NCBI GenBank assembly: GCA_965208605.1
Contig: OZ242345.1
Location: 2,356,001 to 2,420,000 of the forward strand
Length of the DNA: 64,000 nt
DNA from: UBA9659 sp965208605
Lineage (GTDB): Bacteria > Pseudomonadota > Gammaproteobacteria > Pseudomonadales > Azotimanducaceae
Direction of reading: 5' to 3'
In this document: positions 18,436 through 27,572 of the stretch, one piece after another
How positions within the stretch are numbered: the stretch's first letter is position 1
How the letters are laid out: each line of letters begins with the position of its first letter
Notes under the pieces: model-generated
Databases searched by the model: none
The model's input: the letters and a program-made list of their open reading frames with translations, nothing else
Told to the model about the DNA's origin: nothing
Translations under genes and position numbers: made by a program

Positions 18436-19164
18436 ATGCAAGCCCAGGCCGACCAGTCACAAGCAACCGACCGAAACCTTGATCCGCAGGAACTTGCCCG
18501 ATTCAACAACCTGGCACGCAGGTGGTGGGACCGGACCGGGGATTTCAAATCTTTGCACGATATCAACCCCTTGCGAGTGGGCTATATCACTGACCGGGTT
18601 GACCTAAAAGGACAGCGCGTGCTGGATGTCGGTTGTGGCGGTGGGGTACTGTCTGAAGCACTTGCCGCCGCCGGTGCAAAAGTGACTGGCATTGATGCCG
18701 CCACGGGACCGCTTGAAGCAGCCAAACTGCACCGGTATGAATCCACTCAGCAGGTTGACTATCTATTGACGACCATTGAAGAGTTAGCGGCGAAGATGCC
18801 CGAACCCTTTGATGTGATTACCTGTCTGGAAATGTTAGAACATGTGCCGGATCCGAGTTCCGTCATCAACAGTTGCCGGAAGCTACTGAAAGACGACGGA
18901 CATCTCTTCTTGTCCACCATTAACCGTAGCCCAAAATCATATCTCTTCATGGTAATCGGTGCCGAATATTTACTCCGCCTCCTGCCCCGCGGCACCCATG
19001 ACTATGGGAAATTTATCACGCCCGCAGAATTGGCAGCCTGGTGTCGCAAGGCAGGCTTTAGTCTCAGGGAGCTGAGTGGTATGACCTACAATCCGCTGAA
19101 TCAAGTATACCAACTCGGCAAGGATGTTGATGTGAACTACCTTGTCTGGGCAGCGCCTATATAA
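18436..19164 (+). CDS. ubiG: Ubiquinone biosynthesis O-methyltransferase
   Basis: A 242-residue SAM-dependent methyltransferase that carries out both O-methylations of ubiquinone synthesis at the membrane-associated Ubi complex. The SAM motif I is VLDVGCGGGVLSEALAAAGAKVTGIDA, the post-motif acidic residues are in FDVITCLEMLEHVPDP, and the UbiG-typical STINRSPKSYLF and LPRGTHDYGKFITPAELAAW segments are present. Length matches the family. It is divergent from gyrA, as in Escherichia coli and Pseudomonas. The YciK-like gene follows 115 bp later; the phosphatase gene usually between them is missing. Confidence 0.96.
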   Translation: MQAQADQSQATDRNLDPQELARFNNLARRWWDRTGDFKSLHDINPLRVGYITDRVDLKGQRVLDVGCGGGVLSEALAAAGAKVTGIDAATGPLEAAKLHRYESTQQVDYLLTTIEELAAKMPEPFDVITCLEMLEHVPDPSSVINSCRKLLKDDGHLFLSTINRSPKSYLFMVIGAEYLLRLLPRGTHDYGKFITPAELAAWCRKAGFSLRELSGMTYNPLNQVYQLGKDVDVNYLVWAAPI

Positions 19165-19279
19165 AAAATCCTTATTAAAGAGCTCCTATAAAAAGTCCTC
19201 ATAAAAAGACATGCTCCCAATACACGGCACCCCGCCACCCTTACTACAGAACCCTTACTACTGAAGAGCCAGAGGCTAT

Positions 19280-20050
19280 ATGGATTATGTGCCACCCAAC
19301 AATCTGCTCGCCGGGCGGACTATTCTTATTACCGGTGCGGGTGACGGTATAGGGCGAGCCGTTGCGATTAGTGCAGCTCGGCATGGCGCCAGGGTCATTC
19401 TCTCCGGCAGGACGACGGAAAAACTGGAATCAGTCTATGACGAAATTTGGCACGCATTGACGGCATCAAATGATGGGCCGGTAGCATCAATCCTCCCCAT
19501 GGATCTCGCCCATATCACCCCAGCAGATGTGCAGCAGTTGGCACTTAGTATTGACAAGCAATACGGTCGGCTTGATGGGCTGCTGCATAATGCGGCACTC
19601 CTGGGTGAAAGACTCCCCTTTGAACATAGCAGTATTGAACAGTGGCAAGAGGTGCTGCAGGTTAATCTGCATGCGCCCTTGGTACTCAGCCATGGGCTCC
19701 TGCCATTACTAGAAGGCGCCGACGATGGGCGATTATTGTTCACCAGTGCCGGTGTGGGTACGAGACCCCGTGCCTATCTGGGTGCTTATTCGGTGTCAAA
19801 ATATGCGCTGGAAGGGCTTGCCAAATTGCTGGCGGATGAACTTGATAAGACTTCCAAGGTGCGCGTCAACATTATCAACCCAGGGGCGACTCGAACCGCC
19901 ATGCGCGCTACCGCCGTCCCTGGCGAAGACCCCCAGAGCATCAAGACGCCAGAGGCATTGATGCCGCTATATCTCTATCTGCTTGGTCCAGATAGCCAGC
20001 AGGAACATGGCAGGACCTTCACGGAAGACACTTTTAGCAGCGCTATCTAG
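19280..20050 (+). CDS. yciK: YciK-like short-chain dehydrogenase/reductase
   Basis: A 256-residue SDR. The N-terminal cofactor motif is ILITGAGDGIGRAVA, the structural motif is LHNAALLG, and the catalytic Tyr and Lys are in GAYSVSKYALEGLAK after LFTSAGV; NPGATRTAMRA follows. The conserved YciK ending (EALMPLYLYLLGPDS, then GRTF) is visible. The natural substrate of YciK is not established. The ubiG-yciK order resembles Pseudomonas. The upstream gap holds short repeated stretches (cctataaaaag-like units and accctta ctac). The 3' end runs into tandem repeats at 20040-20150. Confidence 0.88.
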   Translation: MDYVPPNNLLAGRTILITGAGDGIGRAVAISAARHGARVILSGRTTEKLESVYDEIWHALTASNDGPVASILPMDLAHITPADVQQLALSIDKQYGRLDGLLHNAALLGERLPFEHSSIEQWQEVLQVNLHAPLVLSHGLLPLLEGADDGRLLFTSAGVGTRPRAYLGAYSVSKYALEGLAKLLADELDKTSKVRVNIINPGATRTAMRATAVPGEDPQSIKTPEALMPLYLYLLGPDSQQEHGRTFTEDTFSSAI

Positions 20051-20158
20051 CACTATCTAGCACTATCGCCTAGTAGTTTTAGAAGCGGCACCGCTGCTGC
20101 GGGCATAGTGGGTACATCATTTAGAAGCGGCACCGCTACGGGCATAGTGGGTACATTA
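20040..20158. repeat. Short tandem repeats between yciK and ftsX
   Basis: Two kinds of duplication are adjacent here: gctatctagcactatctagcactatcg (an 11-bp unit) and two copies of a roughly 45-bp unit beginning tttagaagcggcaccgct and ending catagtgggtacat. They lie between two convergent genes and contain no ORF of note. Confidence 0.8.
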
Positions 20159-21112
20159 TTGCGGTCTAATCTCGCTGAGATGTCGTCCCACCGCCAGGAC
20201 TGCCCCCAAGACACCGAGCAAAATACCGGTGCCGAGGAGCACCAGGGTAGCACTCCAATCCAGCCCCTGGAGTACATAGGCACTGCCATAACTATGGGTG
20301 ACCAGCTGCATGGGGGTGCCCAGAAACAAGACACTAGCTTGCACCAGCAAGAGGGCACAGAGGGCACCACCGAACCCATACCAGAAGCCAGAATAGAGAA
20401 AGGGACGGCGGACGAAGGCATTGGTACCACCAAAGAGTTTGACTATTTCAATTTCCTCGCGGCGATTCAATATCGTCAGCCGAATGATACTGCCCATGAT
20501 GAGCACCGCGCCGGCACTCAGTACCAAACCCAGTGCACCCACCAGCCGCTTGCCAAAGCTGAGTAGTGCCGACAATCGTTCCAGCCATTGCTGATCCAGA
20601 GAGATGCGTGCTATCAAGTGCTGGGCTTGCCAGCCATCCACCATTCTTGAAATGACCAGCGGCTCCCTGGTGGCAAGGGTGACTTCTATGAGATGCGGTA
20701 GCGGATTGTGTTCCAGGCTGTGCAGTAGCTCCCCAAAGCCAGACTTCTCTTGGAACTCGGCAAGGGCGTCAGTCGCCGAGACGAACACTGTCTTCTCAAC
20801 GCCATCCTGCTGACCAATGGCATGGGCAAGTTGCTGGGCTACTTCAATGCGGGCATCGGGCACGAGGAACAGACTCGCGCGGTGGCTGCTGACTCCTTGC
20901 CCACTCAGGGTGGCAAGATTCTGCAAAAGCACATACAGAATGGCGGGCAGTGCCAGAGCAATGCCAATCACTAGCCAGGTCATCAGGCTGGCAACAGGGC
21001 TTACCAGCAAACTCCCCAGGCTACTGCTTGCGACCCGGCGATGCTGAGCAAACCAAGCCCCTAGGAGCCCCCATCGTCCGAGGGACGTTACCGTAGCACC
21101 AGAGGACTTCAT
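20156..21112 (-). CDS. ftsX: Cell-division ABC transporter permease FtsX
   Basis: A 318-residue inner-membrane protein that with FtsE controls septal peptidoglycan hydrolases. It has a cytoplasmic N-terminus (HRRVASSSLGSLLVSPVAS), a first membrane helix (WLVIGIALALPAILYVLL), a periplasmic domain (residues about 75-190) and three further helices near the C-terminus around GAVLIMGSIIRLTILNRREEIEIVKLFGGTNAFVRRPFLYSG. The invariant IEIVKLxGA/T motif is present. Its ATG overlaps the FtsE stop (ATGA), so translation is coupled. rpoH, which usually follows ftsX, is about 40 kb away in this window. Confidence 0.95.
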   Translation of the reverse strand: MKSSGATVTSLGRWGLLGAWFAQHRRVASSSLGSLLVSPVASLMTWLVIGIALALPAILYVLLQNLATLSGQGVSSHRASLFLVPDARIEVAQQLAHAIGQQDGVEKTVFVSATDALAEFQEKSGFGELLHSLEHNPLPHLIEVTLATREPLVISRMVDGWQAQHLIARISLDQQWLERLSALLSFGKRLVGALGLVLSAGAVLIMGSIIRLTILNRREEIEIVKLFGGTNAFVRRPFLYSGFWYGFGGALCALLLVQASVLFLGTPMQLVTHSYGSAYVLQGLDWSATLVLLGTGILLGVLGAVLAVGRHLSEIRPQ

Positions 21113-21783
21113 ATCAGCCGCGCCGGATGATGTTCGGTCAACTGCCCCGATCGTAGCACCAACTCGCGTTTGCCCATTCGCTCCACCAGACCCAAGTCAT
21201 GGGTTGCAATCATGACGCTGACACCAACCTGATTAAACTGCGAGAAGAGATTGATAACTTCTTGAGACAACTCAGGATCAAGGTTGCCTGTTGGCTCATC
21301 GGCGAGTAGCAGGGGCGGCTTGTTGACCACCGCCCGGGCTATGCCCACTCGTTGCTGCTCACCACCAGACAGGGCAACGGGGAGCTTTTGTTCTTTATCC
21401 GCCAGGCCAACCTTTGACAGCGCAGCACGCACTCGCCGCCCGACTTCTCGGGGACCAAAACCAGAAATTGTGAGCGGTAAGGCAACATTGTCAAACACCG
21501 GACGATCAAACAATAGATGCGGGTTCTGAAACACGACGCCAATGTTACGGCGAATTGCTGGAATCTGACGCTCGGAAATCCGGTTGAGATTGGTGCCGTT
21601 CACAAACACCTGCCCCTGGCTGGCGCGCTCAATCAGGAGCACCAGCTTCATCAAGGTGCTTTTGCCAGCACCAGAATGACCGGTCAGGAAGGCCAGCTCA
21701 CCCTCGGCAAGTTCAAAGCTCACCCGCGATAGGGCTTCTATACCTCCGGGATATCTTTTACTGACCTCATCAAATCGGATCAT
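21109..21783 (-). CDS. ftsE: Cell-division ATP-binding protein FtsE
   Basis: A 224-residue ABC ATPase of the divisome. It shows Walker A (LTGHSGAGKSTLMKL), the Q-loop (VVFQNPHLLFDRP), the signature LSGGEQQRVGIARA, Walker B (PLLLADEPTGNLD) and the switch His in IATHDLGLV. It is the first gene of the ftsEX pair and is divergent from rsmD, the usual gammaproteobacterial arrangement. Confidence 0.96.
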   Translation of the reverse strand: MIRFDEVSKRYPGGIEALSRVSFELAEGELAFLTGHSGAGKSTLMKLVLLIERASQGQVFVNGTNLNRISERQIPAIRRNIGVVFQNPHLLFDRPVFDNVALPLTISGFGPREVGRRVRAALSKVGLADKEQKLPVALSGGEQQRVGIARAVVNKPPLLLADEPTGNLDPELSQEVINLFSQFNQVGVSVMIATHDLGLVERMGKRELVLRSGQLTEHHPARLI

Positions 21784-21814
21784 CTCTTATACCAATCTCA
21801 TTGCGGGTTATGAT

Positions 21815-21885
21815 TGACGCTTGTGGTTGAGGGCTATGGTTAATGACTATGGTTGATGGCTATGGTTGATGGTCATGGGCCATGA
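21815..21885. repeat. Tandem repeat in the ftsE-rsmD divergent gap
   Basis: Imperfect tandem copies of a 12-16-bp unit based on ggctatggttgatggctatggttgat fill much of the 147-bp region between two divergent core genes, so they lie in or near both promoters. Confidence 0.75.
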
Positions 21886-21930
21886 TGCTCGTTCAGAATC
21901 CATGGGGTCACTATTGTATTAAGAAACTAT

Positions 21931-22497
21931 ATGAAAAAATTGAATCATAGTCTGCGGATTATCGGTGGAAAATGGCGCAGTCGCAAAATATCTTTTGCTG
22001 CCGATACGGATGATCTTCGTCCAACACCAGACCGAGTGCGGGAAACCCTGTTTAATTGGCTGGGGGAGCATCTGCCCGCAGCACGGTGTCTTGACCTTTA
22101 TGCAGGTAGCGGCATCCTCAGCCTGGAAGCACTTTCAAGAGGGGCTTGCCAGGTCACCTTGATTGAAAATAACCCCAAAATCGCCCATGCCTTGAGGGAT
22201 ACCTTTGCCCAGCTGTGTGACGATGCCAGTCTGTATCAAATTCACAAGACTAGTGCAAAAGAATGGCTGACTGTCTGTGATACTACCTACGAGCTGATTT
22301 TTCTGGACCCGCCCTTTGCCAGCACGGACCTGGAGGCAGTCTGCCAGATGATTGATAAGAGAAAACTCGCCAGAGGTTTCATTTACATAGAGTCCGCAAC
22401 CAGAGTGAATGTCCAAACCCTGCCCCCAGGCTGGTCAATCTATCGTCAGAAACAAGCGGGTGGGGTCCATTATTGCCTCTGCGATGCTCGGGCCTAG
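21931..22497 (+). CDS. rsmD: 16S rRNA (guanine(966)-N2)-methyltransferase
   Basis: A 188-residue RNA methyltransferase that modifies G966 of 16S rRNA in the assembled 30S subunit. RsmD landmarks are LRIIGGKWRSRKI and RPTPDRVRETLFNWL in the N-terminal extension, the SAM motif CLDLYAGSGILSLEALSRGA, and the catalytic LIFLDPPF. Length and gene order (divergent from ftsEX) are canonical. Confidence 0.96.
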   Translation: MKKLNHSLRIIGGKWRSRKISFAADTDDLRPTPDRVRETLFNWLGEHLPAARCLDLYAGSGILSLEALSRGACQVTLIENNPKIAHALRDTFAQLCDDASLYQIHKTSAKEWLTVCDTTYELIFLDPPFASTDLEAVCQMIDKRKLARGFIYIESATRVNVQTLPPGWSIYRQKQAGGVHYCLCDARA

Positions 22498-22595
22498 GGT
22501 GGTATGCTTTTGCTCATGCTCATCCCGTTATTCTCGTCACCCTCTGCCGCCATTCCCGTCACTGTCGTTCTTGTTTATGTTATTCACTTCCCTTT

Positions 22596-22928
22596 GTTGT
22601 TGATGTGTTGATGTGTAAATGCCCAAGGCGGTTGCCTTTGTTCCTCTGGATTCTCGTCACCCCAATCGTCCCCGCCGAAGGCGGGGCGACTGGCTTCTTT
22701 GATTCTGACGGCGGGGCGTCCCTGCTCCTTCTAGCGGCCTACGGCGCCCCGCGCCGTCATTCCCGGGCTTGCCCCGGCTTGTTCTGGCTTACATCCAGAG
22801 CGACGAACCATCTTGTTGTTGATGTGTACATGCCCCACAGGTGGTTGACTTCGTTCCTCTGGATTCTCGTCACCCCAGTCGTCCCCGCCGAAGGCGGGGC
22901 GACTGGCTTCTTTGATTCTGACGGGGTA
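22596..22928. repeat. Dispersed palindromic repeats, two copies plus composite element
   Basis: The gap between rsmD and typA is filled by repeats. A roughly 95-bp direct repeat occurs at about 22621-22711 and 22831-22925; each copy contains the stem CCCCGCC-gaa-GGCGGGG inside cgtcacccc...gactgg. Between them lies an inverted copy of the composite element seen at 43.9 and 62.0 kb (cgacgaaccatcttgttgtt). No ORF here has family features. Confidence 0.85.
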
Positions 22929-22934
22929 AGGCAA

Positions 22935-24713
22935 TTAAGATCTTTTTCTTAATCTAATTGATTCAGGCGTTACCTCTACAAGCTCATCATCTTCAACAAA
23001 TTCCAGGGCCTGCTCTAGTGTGTGTTGTACATGAGGAGTAAGAATTAAGTTCTCATCTGTACCCGCAGCCCTTACATTAGTTAATTGTTTTGCTTTTGTT
23101 GGATTGACTGGAAGGTCATTGTCTCGGGAGTGAAGCCCAACAATTTGTCCTTTGTAGACTTCTTTTCCATGGCCTACAAACATTCTGCCTCTTTCTTGTA
23201 AGTTAAACAGTGAATAGGCTAGAGTTTTTCCAGCAATCATAGAAACCAATACTCCGTTTTGTCTTTTTGACACCCCGCCAACTTTGGCAAGCCCATAGTG
23301 ATCAAAGACACTCGTCATTACTCCTGTACCGCTGGTAAGTGTAAGAAAATTGGACCGGAAACCTATCATGCCTCTTGAGGGGGCTATGAACTCTAGTTTC
23401 ATTCTTCCTTTTCCATCGGGTTGCATGTTTTTTAGGTCAGCTTTTCTAACGCCCATTTCTTCCATGATTGAGCCTTGATGCCGTGCTTCAATATCAATAA
23501 CAACTTCTTCAAACGGTTCATGAATCTCACCGTCTACCTCTTTTTGAATTACTTGAGGGCGAGATACACCAAGTTCATAATTTTCTCTTCGCATGTTTTC
23601 TATCAATACAGAAAGGTGCAATTCTCCTCTTCCTGAGACTTTAAATTTATCAGGGCTATCACCTTGCTCTACTCTTAGAGCAACATTGTGTATTAATTCT
23701 TGCTCAAGCCTTTCTTTAAGATTCCTGGAAGATATGTATTTTCCTTCTCTACCCGCAACAGGTGAATCATTAACCTGAAAAGTCATACTCACGGTCGGCT
23801 CATCTACCATCAAAGGAGGCAGAGTTTCTATATTTTCCGGGTCGCAAAGAGTATCTGATATATTTAACTTATCTATACCTGTTATACAAACGATGTCACC
23901 TGCTTGAGCTTCACCTACATCAACTCTTTCCAAGCCCTTGTATCCCATTACTTGAAGTACTCTAGCTTTTTTTTCTGATCCATCTGCTCCAGCAACAACC
24001 ACCTGCATATTCGGCTTCATTCTTCCTCTTGTGATACGCCCAACTCCAATTACTCCAACGTAAGAGTTGTAATCAAGCGCACTGATCTGCATCTGCAGCG
24101 GGCCTTCGCTGTTAACTTCAGGGGGATTAACTTTATCAATAATAAGTTGAAGCAGGGGTGCCATGTCTTCTGCTAGGTTTTGAGCGTCCATTCCCGCAAC
24201 TCCGTTTAGAGCTGAGGCATATATAACCGGGAAATCCAGCTGTTCGTCTGTGCCTCCTAATCTGTCAAATAAATCAAAGACTTGATCTAGTACCCAGTCA
24301 GGACGTGCTCCCGGTCGGTCTACCTTATTGATGACAAGGATTGGGCAAAGGCCTTGATCAAAAGCTTTTTGAGTGACAAATCGTGTTTGAGGCATAGGTC
24401 CATCCACCGCATCTACAAGCAAAAGAACTGAATCTACCATCGAAAGGACTCTTTCAACTTCACCACCAAAATCGGCATGGCCAGGAGTATCGACGATATT
24501 AATTCTGTGATTGTTCCATTCTATTGCTGTATTTTTTGCAAGAATCGTTATGCCTCTTTCTTTTTCTTGATCATTTGAGTCCATAACTCTTTCGGTACCC
24601 ATGTTTTTTCTTTTCAAGGTACCCGTTTGCTGAAGAAGCTTATCTACAAGAGTAGTTTTTCCATGATCAACATGGGCAATGATGGCAATATTTCGAAGAT
24701 TTTGGACAGTCAT
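22935..24713 (-). CDS. typA: Ribosome-associated GTPase TypA/BipA
   Basis: A 592-residue translational GTPase that binds the ribosome and helps 50S assembly and stress adaptation. G motifs are AHVDHGKTTLVDKLL, ERGITI, VDTPGHADFGGEV, VINKVDRPGARP and YASALNG; the elongation-factor domain III/V features (GRGELHLSVLIENMRRE, SRGMIGFRSNFLTLT) follow, and the RNA-binding C-terminal domain ends RLRKRS. Base composition is clearly more AT-rich than in the neighbouring core genes (many AGA, TTA and TCT codons). It sits between repeats and a truncated secreted gene, so I suspect replacement by transfer. Confidence 0.97.
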   Translation of the reverse strand: MTVQNLRNIAIIAHVDHGKTTLVDKLLQQTGTLKRKNMGTERVMDSNDQEKERGITILAKNTAIEWNNHRINIVDTPGHADFGGEVERVLSMVDSVLLLVDAVDGPMPQTRFVTQKAFDQGLCPILVINKVDRPGARPDWVLDQVFDLFDRLGGTDEQLDFPVIYASALNGVAGMDAQNLAEDMAPLLQLIIDKVNPPEVNSEGPLQMQISALDYNSYVGVIGVGRITRGRMKPNMQVVVAGADGSEKKARVLQVMGYKGLERVDVGEAQAGDIVCITGIDKLNISDTLCDPENIETLPPLMVDEPTVSMTFQVNDSPVAGREGKYISSRNLKERLEQELIHNVALRVEQGDSPDKFKVSGRGELHLSVLIENMRRENYELGVSRPQVIQKEVDGEIHEPFEEVVIDIEARHQGSIMEEMGVRKADLKNMQPDGKGRMKLEFIAPSRGMIGFRSNFLTLTSGTGVMTSVFDHYGLAKVGGVSKRQNGVLVSMIAGKTLAYSLFNLQERGRMFVGHGKEVYKGQIVGLHSRDNDLPVNPTKAKQLTNVRAAGTDENLILTPHVQHTLEQALEFVEDDELVEVTPESIRLRKRS

Positions 24714-24769
24714 GATGCTCCTAAAAAGGTGCGATTATAAGCTTTTCTTCAGAAACTTCTCTGAATCAT

Positions 24770-24877
24770 TTAATTATTCTCGGTATAGTCGCGCACCTGC
24801 GCAACAGCCTGCATACTGCTAATTGTTAGGCTGGCGGCCATGCCGACAGTCAGCCAAGTTTTTGCCTTTACATTCAT
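24770..24877 (-). pseudogene. Orphan signal-peptide ORF (truncated secreted protein)
   Basis: A 35-codon ORF on the minus strand begins MNVKAKTWLTVGMAASLTI, has a normal Sec signal peptide with cleavage expected after AVA, and stops after only nine further residues (QVRDYTENN). It has a good ribosome site (GAGGATTAAGAGC before the ATG). It looks like the front end of a secreted protein gene cut off at the typA side. A genuine tiny exported peptide cannot be excluded. Confidence 0.5.
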
Positions 24878-25105
24878 GCTCTTAATCCTCTTTTATCTCT
24901 GGCCGGTGCCAGCACGCCCACTAAGGTATGCTTTACGGTTGACAATAATGTGACCGAATTGTGATGTATTTATGACAGCGAAAAATTTATTATTTTTCAA
25001 TCGATTAGGAGGACGCAGACATAAAAGTGTGTGCCATAAATACTACACATCAAAAAACCCGCAATGGCGCGAGCTGTTGAAGACTTTAAAGGAGAAGTGA
25101 CGGGT

Positions 25106-27490
25106 TTAGTAGAACGACCAGCGGAAATCAATACCCCCCGTTAAAGGATTATCAATTCCTGTATGCGCAGCACCTAGACCACTGCCCTCATCCGCCACAA
25201 AGCCACCTGAATTACTGGCGTACTCTTCGTCCAGTAAGTTTTGACCCCACAATGCAACTTCAATTGTCTCGTCGGGAGTCTGCCATGCGATTCTGACACT
25301 TAACTGTTTTTTATCCTGGAAGTACCAAGGGCCGGTATGGAAAATAGCGGTGTTTTCATTTGAGCCGCCGTCTTCTTCAAATACGTAATCAACGTGTACC
25401 AATAAATATCCCACCGGAATTTCTGGCGTCCAGTCCATTCGAATGGTGTACTCCATGTCGGTTGAACCACTCTCCTTCTCTCCGCCAGCGAGTTCGCCTT
25501 TTTCCTTATAGTACTCCGAAAAGACTGACTCAGCATCGCGGTAGGTGCTACTGGCTTCAAGACGAAAGACATCGGTAACCGACCACGTTGCAATCAACTC
25601 AATGCCTTGGATTTCTTCTTCGCCACTAACCACCTGGGTGATGCGGTAGGATCATCAAGACTATCTTTAGTCGACTTGGTGTCCTGCTTGTTATCAATTT
25701 CCATATAGAATAACGCGCTTTCTATTCTCAACTTATCGTTAAAGAAATCGCCTTTTAAGCCCAACTCATAACTGGTCACTTCTTCTGGATCAAAGGGATC
25801 AGTAATAACAGCTTCAAACGTTTGGCCGTCAAAACCACCCGAGCGGTAGCCTGTGGCCACTGAACCGAACACCATCGCATTATCTGCGAACTGCCAATCA
25901 AGTACCAAGCGGCCAGTCACATCATTCCATGAGTCTTTACGCTTGTACTGAGCAAAGTTATTTTTAGGGTCGCCATCAATCACCGATGGGTCGTAATTCA
26001 AACGTTGAGGCGGCACCGGCCAATCCAAATCTGAAGGGTTGGTCTGCCAAGTATACGTTTTGTCATCTTCGCTATAGCGCATACCTGCCGCTATCCGCAA
26101 GTCATCGGTAATATTATAGGTCACATCGGCAAATACACCCCAGTTAGTGAACTCGCCCGTATTAATCATATCTTCAGTAAATAGTGTGCCCGCGTAAGAA
26201 GGGGGAACTAAACCAATCCCAAACGCTTCAGAGTAGCCGAGATAAACCGTTGGGTTGTCGCCTAGCATTTCCCAGGCGTGATCGTCTTGCCCGCCGAAAC
26301 CGGCTTGCACTGTTACAAATTGCATATAGGCATCAGTCGTGATATGAATATCAGTCGTTTGCGACATATCTTCTTCGCTGTAGTTGGCACCCAGCATCAA
26401 ATCAAATTTGTCATTAACAAAATTAAAGCGAACTTCGTTATACCAAATATCTGAATCTTCGATATTATTTGTATCAAAATAGCGCCGCGCGTCGGCGGTA
26501 CCATCTTCTTCTTCCAGGTTGGTAGTCTCCCAGTCACGATAGCTAGTGACAGCATAAAGTGACCAATTATCACTAATATCCTGATTCAGTTTTAATGAAT
26601 AGCCTTGCATTTCACGGGTTTCTTCTGCGCCAATTACATCGTGCGCGGTATCACCAGAAAACGGGTTCAGCCGTTCTTGTGCGGTATTGCCATAAGCGTA
26701 TATACCCACACCAATAGCATCGCGTGGTGCTTCGTCCCTATCTTCCATATCGGCACTTAATTGCAACGATGTAGTATCGCTAGGCGTCCACAATAGCGAC
26801 ACCCTTCCGGCTTTTACATCTTCGTCATGGGGTTCCGGACCAATGCCTTTCTGGTTAACAACGCCGTCGTGTGATGGCGCTAATAAATTAGCCCTAAGTG
26901 CAAACTGGTCGCCCAAGGGCAGGTTGATCATACCTTCGTAACGCTGCAAGTCATAATTCCCCAGTCGTACTTTTAGGAATGCTTCAAATTCTTGCTTCGG
27001 AGCATTAGGCACGATATTTACCACCCCGGCGGTGGCATTGCGACCAAATAACGTTCCCTGAGGGCCCATTAACACTTCGGTTCGCTCTAAGTCTGCAAAC
27101 GGAATAGTGGTGGCGGCACGAGGCACGTAAGAGCCATCGTAAAAAGTTGCCGCCGATGGATCACCACCGGAGCTGATATTGGGGCTGCTTACACCTCGAA
27201 TAGTGATGCCTGTTTGAGTGGTTGCACCATCGCCAATATCAACACCAGGCATAAAGTCACTGATGTCTTGAATACTTAATGCGCCGGTATTGGTTAAATC
27301 TTGTGTGGTAAAAACATTTACTGTAACCGGCGTACTCATGGTGGATTCTTCACGCTGCTGGGCGGGTCACCACGACCTCTTCGAGAGTTATGTTGTACCC
27401 ACCTTTGGAGCCCCCATCCTGAGCTTGTACATTACAGGCAACAATCGTCGCTACCAGCAAATTGGGTACTAATACCTTTTTACACTTCAT
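25106..27490 (-). pseudogene. TonB-dependent receptor with two frameshifts
   Basis: The gene starts at ATG 27490 with signal peptide MKCKKVLVPNLLVATIVAC and EEVVVT, then shifts frame near 27369: one extra C makes ACCC, and removing it would restore TAQQREEST. The long middle (25594-27339) holds plug and barrel (RGVSSPNISSGGD, MGPQGTLFGRNATAGVVNI). A second shift near 25635, apparently one missing base, separates the last 170 residues, which end GGIDFRWSFY. All parts align as one receptor of about 790 residues. Without both corrections no full-length protein is made. Neither break is at a long homopolymer, so decay or sequencing error is likelier than phase variation. Its neighbour is the mosaic IS at 27550. 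Confidence 0.85.
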
Positions 27491-27543
27491 CACTATAAAC
27501 CCCTATAGTTTTCTCATTATTTAAGCAAATCCTAGTTGGGCTA

Positions 27544-27572
27544 CTTGGATTCAACTCTTAAGTGCAACTTCA
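27544..27572 (+). repeat. Left terminal inverted repeat of IS30-like element
   Basis: The segment containing ttcaactcttaagtgcaac (27550-27568) is matched in inverted orientation at 28558-28576 with three mismatches in 19. The 29-bp block is repeated exactly at 47499-47527, where no transposase accompanies it. Confidence 0.75.

Noticed and set aside
22473..22952. A 159-codon ORF overlapping the end of rsmD and the repeat block
   Set aside because: It runs through dispersed repeat DNA, has no ribosome site, and shows no family features.
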